Source: a candidate division Zixibacteria bacterium RBG_16_43_9 (lineage in GTDB: Bacteria > Zixibacteria > MSB-5A5 > RBG-16-43-9). From it: DNA of 6,356 nt. Below, one piece after another: positions 5,872 through 6,356 of this stretch (its first letter is position 1; each line of letters opens with the position of its first letter). The translations under genes and the position numbers were made by a program. The stretch lies in NCBI GenBank assembly GCA_001775355.1, contig MEWM01000032.1, forward strand, positions 1 to 6,356, read 5' to 3'. The notes beneath the pieces were generated by a model, which saw nothing but the letters and a program-made list of their open reading frames with translations, was not told the DNA's origin and did no database searches.

Positions 5872-5896
5872 GTAGGGGTGGAGCTTGACTCCACCC
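5872..5896 (+). repeat. GTAG-headed hairpin, REP-like
   Basis: GTAG (5872-5875) is followed directly by GGGTGGAG (5876-5883), loop CTTGA and CTCCACCC (5889-5896), a perfect 8 bp stem. It ends 18 bases before the sucC ribosome binding site, so if transcribed it lies in the sucC leader. It is the intact relative of the element at 5643. Confidence 0.75.
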
Positions 5897-5924
5897 TCAG
5901 TCAGATTAAGAACCGGAGCATAGT

Positions 5925-6356
5925 GTGAGATTTTACGAATTCGAGGCAAAAAAGCTTTTCTCTAAAGCCGGGATTCCGATTCCTCAAGGAGAATTAGTCA
6001 AATCTCCTGAGGAGGCAAAAGCTTTTGCCGAAAAATTAGGCAAACCTGTGGTCCTCAAAGCTCAAATACTTTCCGGAGGAAGAGGAAAGGCTGGCGGGAT
6101 AAAGTTTGCTCAAAATCCTTTAGAAGTTGAAAGGAAAGTTTCCGAGCTTCTCTCTTTGAAAATCAAAGGTTTTCCGGTTGAGATGGTTCTGGCAGAAGAA
6201 AAAGTTGAGCTTGACAAGGAGCTTTATCTCGGCGTGACTATCGACAGGGTGAATTATAAACTGGTTATCATTGCCTGCACAGAAGGCGGGATGGAGATTG
6301 AGGAAGTGGCAAAGAAGTCTCCTGAAAAGGTCAGAAAACTTAATCTGGATATCGAT
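5925..6356 (+). CDS. sucC: Succinyl-CoA synthetase (ADP-forming) beta subunit, N-terminal part (3' end outside window)
   Basis: The first 144 residues of a protein usually about 380-400 long. It carries the ATP-grasp domain that binds nucleotide while the alpha subunit (SucD, expected downstream) carries the phosphohistidine; together they interconvert succinyl-CoA and succinate with ATP formation. Visible motifs: RFYEFEAKKLF (2-12) at the N terminus, VVLKAQ with Lys45, GGRGKAGG (51-58), KELYLGVTIDR (98-108) and CTEGGMEIEEVA (118-129), all collinear with E. coli SucC. GTG is the start: an in-frame TAA lies at 5907, no ATG is available between, and GGAG (5915-5918) sits six bases upstream. A related malate- or other acyl-CoA ligase beta subunit cannot be excluded from this fragment. 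No promoter is evident in the repeat-filled upstream gap. Confidence 0.93.
   Translation, partial: MRFYEFEAKKLFSKAGIPIPQGELVKSPEEAKAFAEKLGKPVVLKAQILSGGRGKAGGIKFAQNPLEVERKVSELLSLKIKGFPVEMVLAEEKVELDKELYLGVTIDRVNYKLVIIACTEGGMEIEEVAKKSPEKVRKLNLDID

Noticed and set aside
5617..5949. Overlapping open frames on both strands across the gap before sucC (72 codons +, 97 codons -)
   Set aside because: Both are made almost wholly of the inverted repeat units; peptides such as CHSE and LAFGGLRMT are typical products of translating this repeat. No good ribosome binding site, and they overlap the ends of real genes.

Overview
The window looks like a chromosomal segment of a Gram-negative-type (diderm) bacterium. 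One gene encodes a small outer-membrane beta-barrel with a Sec signal peptide and the C-terminal Phe used for barrel assembly. The other genes are core metabolism or stress genes: a bifunctional (p)ppGpp synthetase/hydrolase, PgeF, a class-III aminotransferase and the succinyl-CoA synthetase beta subunit. Moderate GC, frequent AGA/AGG arginine codons, an aminotransferase resembling archaeal omega-aminotransferases/racemases, and intergenic regions packed with hairpin repeats suggest an uncultured candidate phylum of the FCB/WOR-3/Zixibacteria kind. That placement is a guess from style, not a demonstrated affiliation.

Layout. Positions 1-2048 hold the 3' part of rel, cut by the window edge. 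It overlaps pgeF (2045-2818) by four bases. The 365 bp gap 2819-3183 carries an inverted pair of repeat units, a GTGG-headed hairpin, a long imperfect hairpin and an AT-rich putative promoter. The outer-membrane barrel gene (3184-3786) stands alone and ends at a clear intrinsic terminator (3849-3873). The 506 bp gap 3787-4292 carries three GTAG-headed hairpins besides the terminator, a pyrimidine/purine inverted repeat, one or two weak promoter candidates and a doubtful 23-codon ORF; nothing else is recognisable in it. The aminotransferase gene (4293-5639) follows. The 285 bp gap 5640-5924 is almost entirely repeats: two inverted pairs of the same unit seen near 2834, bracketed by two related GTWG-headed hairpins. 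sucC starts with GTG at 5925 and runs off the window end. All genes are on the + strand.

How the genes relate. rel and pgeF are probably translationally coupled, joining the stringent response to peptidoglycan precursor quality control. The aminotransferase and sucC may share a transcript and both touch amino-acid/TCA-cycle carbon, but the repeat-filled gap makes this uncertain.

The most unusual content is intergenic. Seven short hairpins with unrelated stems are each headed by GTAG, GTGG or GTTG, the signature of REP elements mobilised by RAYT (Y1 tyrosine) transposases. Separately, six copies of another unit share one fold: a 5 bp outer stem, a symmetric GA/GA internal loop, a variable GC-rich inner stem and a small loop, with compensatory changes in the outer stem. 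The six copies sit as three head-to-head inverted pairs.
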